Assembly: GCF_000737065.1 (NCBI RefSeq) | Contig: NZ_AQRC01000015.1 | Coordinates: 60,430-124,429 of the forward strand | Origin: Thioclava atlantica | GTDB lineage: Bacteria; Pseudomonadota; Alphaproteobacteria; Rhodobacterales; Rhodobacteraceae | Length of the DNA: 64,000 nt | Direction: 5' to 3' | Shown here: in pieces, positions 63,937 to 64,000 of the stretch | Numbering within the stretch: the first letter of the stretch is position 1 | How the letters are laid out: each line of letters starts with the position of its first letter | The notes under the pieces: model-generated | The model's input: only the letters and a program-made list of their open reading frames with translations | Told to the model about the DNA's origin: nothing | Databases searched by the model: none | Position numbers and translations under genes: made by a program

Positions 63937-64000
63937 GTAGCCGACCTTGGCGCAGACCTGCTCGAGCGTCTGCACGACGTCCTCGCCCCGGTAGGTGAAG
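63937..64000 (-). mobile_element. IS3-family orfB (rve transposase) fragment at window edge
   Basis: About 21 codons reading FTYRGEDVVQTLEQVCAKVG, a typical stretch of the integrase-core of IS3-group OrfB (compare YRGxDVVxTLExxC). After VGY the transposase sense is lost in a stop, and the AAA frame takes over, so the element is truncated at this end. Its remainder lies beyond the window. Confidence 0.65.

Noticed and set aside
59639..64000. Second copy of the tRNA-Gln 3' end as right attachment site
   Set aside because: None seen in the window; the island must extend past the right edge.

Overview
The window is high-GC DNA (mostly about two thirds GC by eye) from an alphaproteobacterium, most likely of the Rhodobacterales/Rhodobacteraceae. 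Supporting this are the soxBDAG order for heterotetrameric sarcosine oxidase, the ccmI-ruvX-DUF1289 overlap chain, an NDUFS4-like complex I subunit, several TRAP and ABC systems, a GAAC-N7-GAAC SOS box before uvrB, and GC-rich REP-like repeats containing a CCCCGGG(A/G)TATTT core. I do not assign a genus.

Left part (1-23.3 kb), mostly housekeeping: partial xseA, purD, the sarcosine oxidase operon (with a foreign-looking membrane-protein gene between soxB and soxD), ccmI/ruvX/DUF1289, a membrane diguanylate cyclase, an orphan ABC ATPase, an atypical SDR, a Hint-domain protein, a HisN-like phosphatase, an XRE regulator, a quinone oxidoreductase, a BI-1 family membrane protein, gap, a solitary ectoine hydroxylase gene (ectD), DoxX and an MFS transporter.

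Accessory block (23.3-35.6 kb): a nearly complete AI-2 uptake and processing locus. lsrACDB runs leftward and lsrR-lsrK-lsrG rightward from a shared AT-rich operator region. There is no lsrF; a stand-alone class II aldolase follows lsrB instead. Around it lie non-coding stretches, a cysteine-cluster protein, the 3' remnant of a GH127 gene and an orphan sugar-type ABC ATPase, up to a tRNA-Arg(UCU).

Middle (35.6-57.2 kb): GNAT, NDUFS4-like, SOS-controlled uvrB, a putative metallopeptidase, an amber-interrupted NYN RNase gene, rhodanese, YdcF and GlsB proteins. Next comes a catabolic operon under an RpiR regulator: N-formylglutamate amidohydrolase-like hydrolase, TRAP transporter, glutamine-synthetase-like ligase, aldehyde dehydrogenase and iron alcohol dehydrogenase. 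I read it as a possible gamma-glutamyl route for an amino alcohol. A YjbH/YjbF exopolysaccharide pair with a small exported protein and ugd follows.

Right end (57.3-64 kb): a genomic island starts at tRNA-Gln(UUG) with a frameshifted tyrosine integrase and arm-site-like palindromes. It carries an IS66 remnant, a CFI-box protein, and a tightly overlapping four-gene unit (AAA ATPase, PD-(D/E)XK nuclease-like protein, unknown protein, WYL protein) that looks like a defence-type module. The AAA gene is cut at its 5' end next to an IS3-family orfB fragment at the window edge.
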